A stretch of DNA of 64,000 bases, taken from assembly GCF_041449215.1 (NCBI RefSeq), contig NZ_JBGNFV010000001.1, positions 905,001 through 969,000 of the forward strand, read 5' to 3'. This document shows, piece after piece, positions 36,366-45,802 of the stretch. Below the pieces are notes generated by a model. It made no database searches, was not told the DNA's origin, and saw only the letters and a list, made by a program, of their open reading frames with translations. Numbering within the stretch: the first letter of the stretch is position 1; the number at the start of each line of letters is the position of its first letter. Made by a program: the position numbers and the translations under genes. The stretch comes from Roseivirga sp. BDSF3-8 (GTDB lineage Bacteria; Bacteroidota; Bacteroidia; Cytophagales; Cyclobacteriaceae).

Positions 36366-38636
36366 ATGAAAAAGACCCTTCTGCTAAGCATACTATTTAC
36401 CTTTGCCTACCTGACTCTTGCCGCTCAATCACAGCCTGCCGGGCTGGATTCAATACAGACTGAGAGACTTGCCAAAACCTGCGAGCTGTGGGGGCATCTT
36501 AACTACTTTCACCCTGACCTGGATGATGGATCTATCGACTGGGCTGGTGCATTTACAGATAATATCGGGCTGGTAAAGGATGCCAAGAACAGCCGGGAGT
36601 ACGGCGAGGCTGTCCAACGGATGCTCAGCCGATTAAATGATCCTGCCACCCTAGTCGTCACCTCAGAAGCCAGAAGATACACGGGTGATTCTGTCAAATA
36701 CCCGGTAGTTGAATTCGTAGAGGACAGTGTGCTGCTGTTCTCAATAAACGATTACAGTGACCTGGAGGACTATAATTATGTGATGACTCAACTAAAAAGG
36801 CTTACGGAAAGCATACCGCTGTCCAAGGGGGTTATTTTTGACATACGAAGTGCGGAAAATCCGGGAATGTTCAAAGGATACGTTCCCTGGTATTTCAATA
36901 TGATAGAAAATTACTTTTCAAGCGAAGTAATCGAGATACCTGGCTTGCAGGCAAGATTTCATGATGGGTTCGCACCGGAATCAGGGGCTACTTCGGGCGG
37001 CTATGAATCGGGCTACTATATAACTAATCAAAAAACCATTACCCCGGCTCCTGAAGCGGTGGACAGGCCTATTGTTTTTATTGTTAACGAACATACGGAT
37101 ATGCCGCGGGTGGTGGCAGGCCTTTATCTGGGTGATAAAGCCCGCATAGTATCGACTTCGCCAATCACAGAGGCGGTATTTGCCGAAACCATAACCTTTG
37201 AACTGGATGACTCGCTAACGGTCTCTATCCGCACGAACGAGCTACTGACTGACCGTCCCATTAAAGAGCACGTGCTGTTACCGAAAGGAACCGAAAAGCA
37301 GCAGATGGTCGGTAGTGCCCTGTCCCTGATTAACCATACGCCTGAACAGGTAAATGTAGTAGGCGATGCCAAAGAAACTTCAAGGTTTGCTGCCGGTGAT
37401 AACCAGGTGGAAGAGTCGTCAGGCGATTATCCTGACGAGGGGCACCGGCTGTTGGCGGCCGCTAAAATATGGACGGTTATCCATTACTTTTTTGCCTACC
37501 AGGACCTGATGACAAAAGACTGGGACAAGGTACTGAGGGAGTATATACCTCGTTTTGTTAGTGCATCGGATTCGCTGGGGTATCATATGGCTGTGGCGGC
37601 AATGTATACAAACATCGAGGACGGGCACGGCTTTGCAGGCAGCAAAACGCTTAATGCTTACCTGGGCCCTGCCGCCCCTCCTATCAAAGTACGGTATATA
37701 GAAGGGCAGCCTGTGATTGTGGATTTGCTGCCGGATTCTCTTTATAAGCATACGGAAGTAAACATAGGAGATATCGTGCTGGCGGTGGATGGTGAGGCTA
37801 TATCAGATCGCTTTGAGCGGTACGCCACTCTAACGGCGTCTTCTAATGATGCGTATCTGCGAGGCAGGGTGGCACATGTGCTGTTGAACGGACAGGATGG
37901 TACGGAAGCTTCGCTGGTGATACAAAAGGCAGATGGCCGTACTGCCAGGGTGTCTCTGCGGAGAGATGCTTCTTATAACCGAATGTTGTGGCAATTGGGC
38001 AATGGCAGAAACGAGCAGCCTATCATCCGGCTGATCAATAAGGATATCGGGTATGCGGACCTGGACAGGCTGACGAAAGAGATGGTGGACTCCATGTTCG
38101 ATGTATTGAGGGACACGAAAGCTATCATATTTGATATGAGGGGCTACCCAAAGGGCACGGCGTGGTCTATCGCGCCCTACCTTACGGAAAAGAACGGGGT
38201 GTATGCGGCAAGCTTCAGAAGGTATTCGCCTATGAAGATCAGCGTTGGAGGCACCGGGCACCAAACGTTTTTTGACCAGCCCATCCCTCCCTCAAAAGGC
38301 GGCCGCTATAAAGGAAAAACGGTCATGCTGATAGACGAGCGTACGATGAGCCAGGCGGAACATACGGGCTTATTTCTGGAAGCGGCTAATGGCACTACCT
38401 TCATAGGTAGCCAGACGGCAGGGGCTAACGGGGATGTAACTAAATTCCGGGTCCCTGGCAATATAATCCTTGCATTTACCGGGCATGATGTGCGCCACAT
38501 AGATGGCCGGCAGCTCCAAAAGATAGGGCTGGTGCCGGATATAGAGGTAAAACCGACTATAGGGGGTATACGGGCAGGTAAAGATGAGGTGCTGCAAAAG
38601 GCAATCGATTATGTGCAGGGGGAGATTGGGGAGTAG
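36366..38636 (+). CDS. secreted S41-family peptidase with tandem S41-like halves
   Basis: A 756-residue exported protein (signal peptide to about 20). The second half is a normal C-terminal-processing peptidase: N-terminal helical domain (AKIWTVIHYFFAY, about 366-378), PDZ (about 440-530), and the S41 core with nucleophile Ser662 in DERTMSQAEHTG and GSQTAGANGD (681-690). The first half repeats the same plan without the active site: CELWGHLNYFHPD (39-51), VIFDIRS and VNEHTDMPRVVAG (240-252), where the serine is replaced. It is probably a periplasmic peptidase with a pseudo-enzyme domain. Confidence 0.82.
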   Translation: MKKTLLLSILFTFAYLTLAAQSQPAGLDSIQTERLAKTCELWGHLNYFHPDLDDGSIDWAGAFTDNIGLVKDAKNSREYGEAVQRMLSRLNDPATLVVTSEARRYTGDSVKYPVVEFVEDSVLLFSINDYSDLEDYNYVMTQLKRLTESIPLSKGVIFDIRSAENPGMFKGYVPWYFNMIENYFSSEVIEIPGLQARFHDGFAPESGATSGGYESGYYITNQKTITPAPEAVDRPIVFIVNEHTDMPRVVAGLYLGDKARIVSTSPITEAVFAETITFELDDSLTVSIRTNELLTDRPIKEHVLLPKGTEKQQMVGSALSLINHTPEQVNVVGDAKETSRFAAGDNQVEESSGDYPDEGHRLLAAAKIWTVIHYFFAYQDLMTKDWDKVLREYIPRFVSASDSLGYHMAVAAMYTNIEDGHGFAGSKTLNAYLGPAAPPIKVRYIEGQPVIVDLLPDSLYKHTEVNIGDIVLAVDGEAISDRFERYATLTASSNDAYLRGRVAHVLLNGQDGTEASLVIQKADGRTARVSLRRDASYNRMLWQLGNGRNEQPIIRLINKDIGYADLDRLTKEMVDSMFDVLRDTKAIIFDMRGYPKGTAWSIAPYLTEKNGVYAASFRRYSPMKISVGGTGHQTFFDQPIPPSKGGRYKGKTVMLIDERTMSQAEHTGLFLEAANGTTFIGSQTAGANGDVTKFRVPGNIILAFTGHDVRHIDGRQLQKIGLVPDIEVKPTIGGIRAGKDEVLQKAIDYVQGEIGE

Positions 38637-38658
38637 GAAACAGGAGTAAGGTAAAGCT

Positions 38659-38730
38659 GCGTGCCTACGGCCCTAAGGATTGCTATTTCTTTATGCGGGC
38701 TACCAAGGCGACGTCCCGATGGGACTGGCA
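38659..38730. repeat. dispersed repeat pair, copy 1
   Basis: About 72 nt shared with 42879-42949: GCGTGCCTACGGC at one end and GGCGACGTCCCGATGGGACT at the other, with a less conserved middle. The GTCCC-gat-GGGAC part is a small palindrome. No coding potential. Confidence 0.75.
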
Positions 38731-38838
38731 TAGGATTAGGCGCCAGGGCCATAAGTTTACCCTGCCAACAAATCTATGCCTGATGACTTGCCCCGGGTAA
38801 TGATCATGCAAATACTGATGATCACTCTCCAGACAAAA

Positions 38839-38866
38839 GAAAAGCCCGCCGGTGAGGCGGGCCTGT
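38839..38866 (-). terminator. terminator of the serine hydrolase gene
   Basis: GCCCGCC-ggtga-GGCGGGC hairpin with a T-rich run (TTTTC) on the minus strand, just after the gene end at 38891. Confidence 0.75.
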
Positions 38867-38890
38867 TGCGGGTATAGTCTAAAGGGGATC

Positions 38891-40540
38891 TTATTCTACC
38901 TTTTTGCCGGGTAATTCCTGTCCGCCCTGGTAGAGTACAAGGCTTTGGATCTCTCCGTTCTCTTCTAAAAACTCGATCTCGGCGTTGACGACTTTGGCAA
39001 AGAAGCGCTTATCGCTTTTGGGGAATACTTCTATGGCTTGCTGGCCGGTACCCTGTATCATGAGTGACTCACCTTGGGTGAATACAGTGAGTGCAAAGGC
39101 GGGGGCCAGTTGATACTTACCTATGTAGCGATCATAGGAAGCGGGGTCTGCTTCCACGACTTCGGGTTCTGCGGGTGCAGGGTCATCGGTGCGGAAAGAG
39201 GGGCTTTCCATGCCACCGCGGGGGCGAAAAACAAGCTGGGTGATATTGCCTTTGTTATCACGCTTGAAGATGAAGCGGCCATAGTTATCCCCGGGGCTGT
39301 AAAATTCATCTTTTGCTACGGGTATGAGGGCAAACCCGGGCTGTCTTGTGCGCTTGCTAAAGAGGGTGTCGTTGCGGATGCTTACTACTCTGAAGGCTTC
39401 ATCGGTGACGCGGTAGTTGCCTGTATACTCTTTCAGTTTTTTAGGCTTGATCTTAACGGCTATGGGCTCACCCCCGGTGTTAAGGGCGGTTTCCGCCAGG
39501 CTTACTGCGAGGTTTACGGGTGCGTCCCATTCGCGGTTCTGCAATACGGCCACGAGCAGTTCTTTCTCGGGTACACGGATCATCATGGTGCGGAAGCCAT
39601 TGATGCCGCCGCCATGCTCTATGGAGGTGTATTCTCCCACCTGTCCTACCTGCCAGCCAAATCCGTAGCGGGTGTCGGCACCATTTGCCAAAAGGCTGCC
39701 GGTCCAGGCTTCTTTAAGGGACTCGGCAGGCAGGAGATTTCCTTCATAGAGGGCTTTGTCCCAGACGGCGAGGTCATCTACATTGCTTACGAGGGAACCG
39801 GCTGCATGGGGCAGTGACATGCTAAGGTATGGAGCGACGATTATATTTTCTCCGTCCTTACCGTAGCCTTCCACCCGGCCGGGAATGATGTCTTTCACGT
39901 TTCCATAGTAGCTGTGTTCCATACCAAGAGGGGCAAAAAGCTCCTGCTCTACATATTCCTCATAGCTTTTGCCACTTACAGCTTCAATGATGGCGCCGAG
40001 CAGGATGTAACCGCTATTGTTATAGCTCCACTCGGTGCCTGGCTCAAAGTCGAGGGGGAGGGTTTTAAATTTATCGATGAGCTCTGAGAGGCTGAGGTGG
40101 TCTGTCATGTAGGTAGGAAAGTCGGACTGACTGGTGTAGCTGGGTATACCGGAGGTGTGGTTTAGCAGTTGCCTTACGGTGACCTTGTCGCCTGTTTCAG
40201 CAGGGTAGTCTTTCAGGTAGGTGGTGATCTTTTCGTCAAGTTCCAGCTTACCTTCTTCCCGAAGCTTCAGTATAGAAACGGCTGTAAACTGCTTGGTGAT
40301 GGAGCCCAGGCGAAAGATGTTTTCGGGCTGCATGGGTACCTGCAGTTCCATATCTGCCATGCCGTAGGCTTTTCGCAGGAGGATGTCATCACCTTGTTTG
40401 ACAATGACCGTAGCTCCGGGTTCTCCTTCAGGATATGTGTCGGTCATGAGTTTATCCAGCCTTCGGGCCAGGTCACTGTCCTGTGCGGCCAGGGGCAGGC
40501 TAGCAAGCAGTAGTAAGTAAAAAAATAATGCTTTTTTCAT
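38891..40540 (-). CDS. secreted serine hydrolase (class C beta-lactamase family)
   Basis: A 549-residue exported protein from ATG 40540 (signal peptide to about 20, LPLAAQ). The N-terminal penicillin-binding/esterase fold has SxxK at Ser80-Lys83 (GSITKQF), YxN at Tyr173-Asn175 (SYNNSGY) and HGG in the third motif (EHGGGINGF). The C-terminal 180 residues form the lipocalin-like domain (DUF3471-type) seen in many such proteins. Family members are peptidases or esterases more often than lactamases. An upstream in-frame extension of 48 residues lacks support. Confidence 0.88.
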   Translation of the reverse strand: MKKALFFYLLLLASLPLAAQDSDLARRLDKLMTDTYPEGEPGATVIVKQGDDILLRKAYGMADMELQVPMQPENIFRLGSITKQFTAVSILKLREEGKLELDEKITTYLKDYPAETGDKVTVRQLLNHTSGIPSYTSQSDFPTYMTDHLSLSELIDKFKTLPLDFEPGTEWSYNNSGYILLGAIIEAVSGKSYEEYVEQELFAPLGMEHSYYGNVKDIIPGRVEGYGKDGENIIVAPYLSMSLPHAAGSLVSNVDDLAVWDKALYEGNLLPAESLKEAWTGSLLANGADTRYGFGWQVGQVGEYTSIEHGGGINGFRTMMIRVPEKELLVAVLQNREWDAPVNLAVSLAETALNTGGEPIAVKIKPKKLKEYTGNYRVTDEAFRVVSIRNDTLFSKRTRQPGFALIPVAKDEFYSPGDNYGRFIFKRDNKGNITQLVFRPRGGMESPSFRTDDPAPAEPEVVEADPASYDRYIGKYQLAPAFALTVFTQGESLMIQGTGQQAIEVFPKSDKRFFAKVVNAEIEFLEENGEIQSLVLYQGGQELPGKKVE

Positions 40541-40718
40541 GATTTGGTTTCTTGTGTTTAGGTAGTTAGATGCGAATAGTTGCTGGTTGGTTTCAATGTC
40601 TGAAAAATAAATTAGGGATGAAACGATATGACGGATGAGCGGCAGGGTCAGAAAAGCAGAGGTGTAAAGAGGTGTGGATGACATTTGAAGTATTGCTGCA
40701 TGGGCTTATATTTTGACC

Positions 40719-41135
40719 ATGAAAAACTACTGGTTAGTAAAATCGGAACCCGAGGAATATGGCTATGATCACCTGAAGCAAGACGGTACGGGCCGCTGGG
40801 ACGGTGTTCGTAACTATCAGGCGCGCAACTTCATGAAGGAAATGAATAAGGGTGATGAGGTGTTGTTTTACCACAGCGGCCGCCGGCGTGAAATCGTGGG
40901 GCTGGCAGAAGTGGTGAAAGAGGCTTACGCTGACCCCGGCGCTGAGGATGAAGGCAAAGGCTGGGTAGCGGTGGACCTTAAAGCGGCAGGCAGGCTGGAG
41001 GCTTGTGTATCGCTGGACACCATCAAAGGGGATCCTGCTTTCGAAGAATTTCTACTGGTAAAACAGCCTCGCCTATCTGTGATGCCGGTAGAGAAGGCTC
41101 TTTTTGAAAAAATAATAGCTATGAGCAAGGGTTGA
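40719..41135 (+). CDS. EVE domain protein
   Basis: A 138-residue single EVE domain, a PUA-like fold thought to bind modified bases in RNA or DNA. Family marks are NYWLVKSEPEEYGYDHL at the start, RWDGVRNYQARNFM, and GDEVLFYHSGRRREIVGLAEV. The ATG at 40719 is preferred to a TTG two codons upstream. Stand-alone gene. Confidence 0.9.
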   Translation: MKNYWLVKSEPEEYGYDHLKQDGTGRWDGVRNYQARNFMKEMNKGDEVLFYHSGRRREIVGLAEVVKEAYADPGAEDEGKGWVAVDLKAAGRLEACVSLDTIKGDPAFEEFLLVKQPRLSVMPVEKALFEKIIAMSKG

Positions 41136-41222
41136 GGAATGGAAAGTGGGGGCTTAGTGTGTCTTATTTGTAACTAAGCGGAAAAACAGTATCTTATTTT
41201 AATAAGCGGGCAACATAAGGAT

Positions 41223-42770
41223 ATGCGTAACAGACAGGTATTTTACTTACTGCTCACGGGCAGCCTGATATTTTTTCTGACCCCGGTGCTGGCGCAGGTA
41301 CAACAGCCTCAGCGCTTTGAGGTGGAGCTGGACAAGCGGGACAATCCCTTTGATGTGATCAATGCCGGAGAAAGTGGCATTTTCCTGTACCGGTCTACTA
41401 CTGAGCGGGACCGGGGAGGTTATATATGGGAGTTCCGGATGCTGAACATGGACCTGGACGAGGTATGGCAGAAAAAGCACCTGGTAAAGGATGACCAGCA
41501 ACTACTGGGCTATCATGCGGAACCTGAGCTTATCCACCTGCTGTACCGCGACGGCTACGGGGCTAAGGATGACTTCGTGATCAATTCATACGATGTGCTC
41601 ACGGGAGACACGGCGACCTACAGGTTCATTAACCAGGTGGGTATGGAGATCACTCACTTCGAGATATTTTTTGGTAAAATGATCCTTGGCGGTAAGATCA
41701 ACTTCCGCCCTGTGGTGATGCTCTATGATTTTGAGACGGGCCGTGGTGTGCCGCTACAGGGTCTGTATAATGATCACTCGGAATTACTACAGGTGCAGCC
41801 TGATTACAAAAACCGCCGGCTGGTGGTGCTTATGCAGGAGCGGGACCGGAACAAATCTTATACAATATCGGCGAAGTACTATGACCCGCGGGGGGACATG
41901 ATCTCGGAGGTGAAGTTAAAAAACCGGGCGAAGCATAGCCTGCTGAACGGGATGGCGGGTTTCCTGCAAAACGGGGAAACACTGGTGATGGGTACGTACG
42001 GCACGCGGGTATCGGACTACTCCAGGGGGCTTTACCTGGGCCGGGTGGATGAGGGTGAGCAATTATCACTGGATTACTTTAATTACGGGGAGCTGAGCAA
42101 CTTCTTTGATTATATGAAGGAGAAACGGCAGGAACGGATAAAACGCCGTATCCGCCGCAGAAAGATCAAGGGAAAGAAGCTACGCTTTAATTACCGGGTG
42201 AAACTGAATACGGTAATAGAAACGGATGACCAGTTTATCCTGCTGGGGGAAGCCTATTATGTGCGTTATTCGTCTCAGCCTTCGCCACGAAGCACGAGTG
42301 CGCTTACGGGTAATCTGCCGGCCAACTGGCGAACGAACACTTTCACTAATATGATGAGCTTCAGTGGTTTTCAATATACCCACGCGGTGATCATGGGCTT
42401 TGACAAGGCGGGTAATAAGCTATGGGACAATAGCTTTGAGATAAATGATGTGGAACTGCTGAATCTGGACCAACTGGTGAATGCGACTGTAGACGATAAC
42501 CGGATCGTACTGCTGTACCTGTATGAAAACGTGATCCGCTCGAAGTTGATAGAGGGAAATGAGGTAGTGGAAGGGAAGTCATTTAATGACCTGCGGCTGA
42601 AGTTTGAGGACGATGTGGCTCAAAAGACGGACAGTGAGCTGACGGGGCTGAATCACTGGTTTGATCAGAACTTTTACGCCTACGGGGTGCAGAAGATCAA
42701 GAATATGCGTGATGAAGGGGTAAAACTGAACCGGGAGGTATTTTTTATCAACAAGATCCGGTACGAGTAG
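41223..42770 (+). CDS. secreted protein of unknown function
   Basis: A 515-residue protein with a signal peptide (to about 25, TPVLAQ). It has many Tyr/Trp/Phe and regular beta-strand patterns, with phrases such as FDVINAGESGIFLYR and TYDPRGDMISEVKL that suggest a propeller or repeated beta fold. A basic segment (ERIKRRIRRRKIKGKKLRFNYR, about 305-325) interrupts it. I do not recognise the family. It stands alone, 87 nt after the EVE gene. Confidence 0.7.
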   Translation: MRNRQVFYLLLTGSLIFFLTPVLAQVQQPQRFEVELDKRDNPFDVINAGESGIFLYRSTTERDRGGYIWEFRMLNMDLDEVWQKKHLVKDDQQLLGYHAEPELIHLLYRDGYGAKDDFVINSYDVLTGDTATYRFINQVGMEITHFEIFFGKMILGGKINFRPVVMLYDFETGRGVPLQGLYNDHSELLQVQPDYKNRRLVVLMQERDRNKSYTISAKYYDPRGDMISEVKLKNRAKHSLLNGMAGFLQNGETLVMGTYGTRVSDYSRGLYLGRVDEGEQLSLDYFNYGELSNFFDYMKEKRQERIKRRIRRRKIKGKKLRFNYRVKLNTVIETDDQFILLGEAYYVRYSSQPSPRSTSALTGNLPANWRTNTFTNMMSFSGFQYTHAVIMGFDKAGNKLWDNSFEINDVELLNLDQLVNATVDDNRIVLLYLYENVIRSKLIEGNEVVEGKSFNDLRLKFEDDVAQKTDSELTGLNHWFDQNFYAYGVQKIKNMRDEGVKLNREVFFINKIRYE

Positions 42771-42878
42771 CCGTTGCCTGCTGCAAGCGGCTGTTATTCG
42801 GGTTTCCGGGCTAGGTGTTTTATCACCGCTGAGCTGAGAATTACTTTGATGCCAAACACCTGGATGCGGGCGGAGGCA

Positions 42879-42949
42879 GCGTGCCTACGGCACTCAGGGT
42901 TGCTTTGGCTTTATTGGGCTATAAAGGCGACGTCCCGATGGGACTGGCA
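42879..42949. repeat. dispersed repeat pair, copy 2
   Basis: Same element as at 38659-38730, same orientation, 4.2 kb away. Confidence 0.75.
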
Positions 42950-43206
42950 GGATGTTTCCTCTGAGCAGTTCGTTACCGTAAGCTCTAATGCTTCCTTTAC
43001 CGATGCGGGCTTACGGGAACGGTTCAAAAAGTACGTAGTGGTGTATGGATCAGGCTGGGCCCGCAAATGGGTTGGGCCGGCATTTCGGCGTGACGGCATA
43101 CGGAAGTAGCTGGTATTAGAATTTACTAAAATTGACTGCTTTAAGAAGCATTCTGCTAGTACCTCCCCTGGATAAAAACTCGCTGGAACGATTTTCATCC
43201 GGTCCC

Positions 43207-43296
43207 CGAAAGTCGGACCTCCGAAAGTCGGACCACCGAAAGTCGGGCCTCCGAAAGTCGGACCTCCGAAAGTCGGACCTCCGAAAGTCGGGCCTC
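43207..43296. repeat. 15-bp tandem array, 6 units
   Basis: Six units of CGAAAGTCGG(A/G)CC(T/A)C, ending against a 14-bp palindrome. It has the same period as the array at 34756 and shares AGTCGGAC with that array's left edge, but the units differ. Confidence 0.9.
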
Positions 43297-43419
43297 TCCT
43301 GGGCCCAGGAGGGGAATTATTTGTGCTTATCGCTGCAGAGTGCTATTCTCCTGGTGTTTAACGCCTTGCGCTGACAGCTATGGGTGGTTTACCGGACTTG
43401 CAAATGGCTATAGAGGATC

Positions 43420-45252
43420 TTAGAGGGGGAGGTCTTGCAGCAGGTGGCTGCTGCGGTACTGGAGGTCCTCTACCTGCCTGAGTATGTTATCGAGTATCCG
43501 GATGGCATCGATGATGTAATCGCCTTTATTGAGCATGACGCATGCGGCTCTTTGTGAGCGGGCGGCGTCTGTAACTTCGGAACGTTTGGGGAGGCCTTTT
43601 TTTGCCATGCCTTCGAGTACTTGTGTTGCCCACACGTCTGGAATGTGTGCGGCGCGGCACATCCACTGTATCTCTTCCTGGTAGCGGGCGAGTTCGACCC
43701 ACCCTATTTCTACGGCGAGATCGCCGCGGGCTATCATGACTCCGATGGGGTAGGTACGCATAGCGGCCATGAGTATCCAGGGTAGCTGGTGCACTGCTTC
43801 TGTGGTCTCTATCTTGAGCATAACGCCTATTTGGGAGGCATTGCGTTTTTTGAGTTCTTCCTGTAGCAGCAGTACATCGTCTTTGCTCTGGACAAAGGAC
43901 AGGTTTACCACATGGGCGTGTTTGGCGACAAAGTCGAGGTCTTTGAGGTCTTTTTCGGTGAGGCCTTTTGTGTCCAGGTCGCTTTCGGGGAAGTTTATGC
44001 CTTTATCGGCCTTCAGGTGCCTTCTTTCATTTTTGGCGTAGGTGATATGAAGTTCCAGTTCATCTTGTCTTTTTGCGGCTACTATGGCTTCTATCTTTCC
44101 ATCATCAAAAAGTACTTTGTGGCCTTGCTGTACATGCCTGATTACTTCAGGAAGAGAGATGGCTATGTGGGCACACCGTGTGACTTTACCCTGATTGTCG
44201 TAAAGGGGAGGCTCACCGGGCTCCTGGCGGGCATGCAGTATGAGCTTATCTCCTTTTTGAAGGTATATGTACTGTTCTTTTTGAGGTACAGGGGCTACGG
44301 GGTGCTGGGCGACTATGTCCTTTTGGCCGTTGGTTATACGTTCAAACCGGAGGGTCATGCCTGTTTCGAGGTAGGCATTTTTACTGGTGGTGGCGAGAAA
44401 GCCATTGTCCAGCACTTCGGCTACCTGAAGGGTTCGGTTTGAGTCCCGGGCATCTCGAAAACAGATGTGGTCACCAGGTTTGAGGGGAGGCAGTTCCTGT
44501 GCTCTTACGGGTATGACGATATCGGCATCTGTCTCTTCGCCTTGTTTATCGAAGATGACGGCAACGGTAAGGGGAAAGTGTGCCTTGCCGTAGATGTCTC
44601 TTGTGACTTTGATCTTTATTTGCCGTGGTCCTGGCTTTATTTCACCGGTGCGGATTTTGGGGCCGGCGAGGTCCATAAGTATTTGACAAGGTCTTCCGGT
44701 TTCTTTTTCTGCTTTTTTAATGTTCCGGATCATTTTATCCCAGGCTTCCTCATCATCTTTGGCACAGTTTATCCTGGCTACGTTCATTCCTGCCTGCATG
44801 AGTGCTTTTACTTCCTGGTAGTCGTGGGCCATAGATGATGAAAAGGTGACCATGATACGTGTATGCCTGTCTTTATCGGCTTGCCCGAGGAGGGCTTCTG
44901 TGTTCTGCTTTAGCTTTTCGCTTGCCTGGGACAGGGTGATTGGCTCCTGCCCACGGGGTTTACAGGAGGTATGGAGCAGGGCATGGAGTATTTGCTGGGC
45001 GGCGTGTAGATTTTCGAGGGTGTGCAGTTGTGCATTTTTGAGGCTACTGATTCCTGCTGATGATAACTGGTCCTGAATGTCGCGGATGTTGTGATGTCCC
45101 AGGGCGAGGTAGTGGAGGAAGTTTCTCAGGCTGACACGTTGCTCCCCGGCGGCGGCTTCTATTTCATTGGTGTATTTTTCTTCCATGCGGAGGGCGGTTT
45201 CCACTATTTCTTCGATACGTGTGAGAAGGGTTTTTATCTGCTCTTTATTCAT
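43420..45252 (-). CDS. divergent pyruvate kinase-family protein
   Basis: A 610-residue protein with the pyruvate kinase barrel but altered motifs. The N-terminal 140 residues are a helical extension absent from normal enzymes. MVTFSSSMAHDYQEV and MNVARINCAKDDEEAW replace the usual NTRPTS and MNVARLNFSHG. The acid-base region is GVMLKIETTEAV, GVMIARGDLAVEIGW is kept, and RSEVTDAARSQRAACVMLNKG lacks the usual SGETA. The C-terminal allosteric domain is missing. It may still phosphorylate ADP from PEP, or have a new substrate. Single gene. Confidence 0.75.
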   Translation of the reverse strand: MNKEQIKTLLTRIEEIVETALRMEEKYTNEIEAAAGEQRVSLRNFLHYLALGHHNIRDIQDQLSSAGISSLKNAQLHTLENLHAAQQILHALLHTSCKPRGQEPITLSQASEKLKQNTEALLGQADKDRHTRIMVTFSSSMAHDYQEVKALMQAGMNVARINCAKDDEEAWDKMIRNIKKAEKETGRPCQILMDLAGPKIRTGEIKPGPRQIKIKVTRDIYGKAHFPLTVAVIFDKQGEETDADIVIPVRAQELPPLKPGDHICFRDARDSNRTLQVAEVLDNGFLATTSKNAYLETGMTLRFERITNGQKDIVAQHPVAPVPQKEQYIYLQKGDKLILHARQEPGEPPLYDNQGKVTRCAHIAISLPEVIRHVQQGHKVLFDDGKIEAIVAAKRQDELELHITYAKNERRHLKADKGINFPESDLDTKGLTEKDLKDLDFVAKHAHVVNLSFVQSKDDVLLLQEELKKRNASQIGVMLKIETTEAVHQLPWILMAAMRTYPIGVMIARGDLAVEIGWVELARYQEEIQWMCRAAHIPDVWATQVLEGMAKKGLPKRSEVTDAARSQRAACVMLNKGDYIIDAIRILDNILRQVEDLQYRSSHLLQDLPL

Positions 45253-45351
45253 ACTTCAGACTAGGTATAAGTGTAAAAAAAGCAGAGGTAAGTATTTGTT
45301 TTACAGATGTTAAGGGATTTACTATTTACAGACCACGTGTGAAATTAACCC

Positions 45352-45380
45352 ATAAAAAAAACCTGCCGGAGCAGGTTTTA
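45352..45380 (-). terminator. terminator of the precursor-peptide array
   Basis: AACCTGC-cgga-GCAGGTT hairpin followed on the minus strand by eight T. It lies 27 nt after the last precursor gene. Confidence 0.8.
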
Positions 45381-45406
45381 TATATGATTAGCCAGTGATC
45401 TTATGA

Positions 45407-45559
45407 TCAGCATGGCCAAGAGCATTCATACTCGCAATGGGTATACACTCCCTGACTACCTGAGTCGCAGGTATGATTTGACTCCCCTCCGGTAATCTTT
45501 CTCTGATAATCGGTGGGAAAGCTACTTACTTTGAAATCTGTGATCTTAAGCTTATTCAT
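45407..45559 (-). CDS. RiPP precursor peptide, array position 11
   Basis: 50 residues. Leader MNKLKITDFKVSSFPT, GG at 24-25. The core has four cysteines (31, 42, 46, 50) with Ser/Thr, ending CSWPC. The leader is almost identical to that of array position 9, so these two are recent duplicates with divergent cores. Leader form and double Gly match class I lanthipeptide/pinensin-type precursors of Bacteroidota. Last gene before the terminator. Confidence 0.8.
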   Translation of the reverse strand: MNKLKITDFKVSSFPTDYQRKITGGESNHTCDSGSQGVYTHCEYECSWPC

Positions 45560-45606
45560 AGATAAATCATTTAAGGGTTAAAAAAATAAGCTATTAGAAA
45601 TAGCGA

Positions 45607-45768
45607 TTACTGTACTTGACCTGTGGTAAGGGGGCAAGATCGTAAGGCCTGGGTAACCGGGCAGAAGTCGCAATGCTCGGTGGGGCCTCCTCCTGCTTTT
45701 ATTTCCTTACGCTTAGAGGTGGTGAAACTCTCTATTTTAAGCACTTTTTGCAGAGTGGTCTTTTTCAT
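45607..45768 (-). CDS. RiPP precursor peptide, array position 10
   Basis: 53 residues. The leader is a variant, MKKTTLQKVLKIESFTTS, and the Gly stretch is AGGG (25-28). The core starts GPTEH and has TQALRSC, the motif shared with positions 2, 3 and 6. Cysteines at 33, 36 and 45. Confidence 0.8.
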   Translation of the reverse strand: MKKTTLQKVLKIESFTTSKRKEIKAGGGPTEHCDFCPVTQALRSCPLTTGQVQ

Positions 45769-45802
45769 ATTATTCTAATTGGAGTCAATTAATTCTATAT
45801 CA

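Larger units (their letters stand above)
42771..43419. other. 650-nt gene-free region with repeats
   Basis: No credible gene (a 111-codon frame spans a dispersed repeat and has no gene-like features). It contains the second copy of a dispersed repeat, a 15-bp tandem array, and a 14-bp perfect palindrome TCCTGGGCCCAGGA (43297-43310). Confidence 0.65.

Noticed and set aside
42774-43109. 111-codon plus-strand gene after the 515-residue protein gene
   Set aside because: It runs straight across a dispersed repeat that is non-coding at its other copy, and has a low-complexity residue mix without a recognisable domain.
43207-43296. CRISPR array
   Set aside because: Units are contiguous 15-mers without spacers and no cas gene is near; the same holds for 34756-34920.
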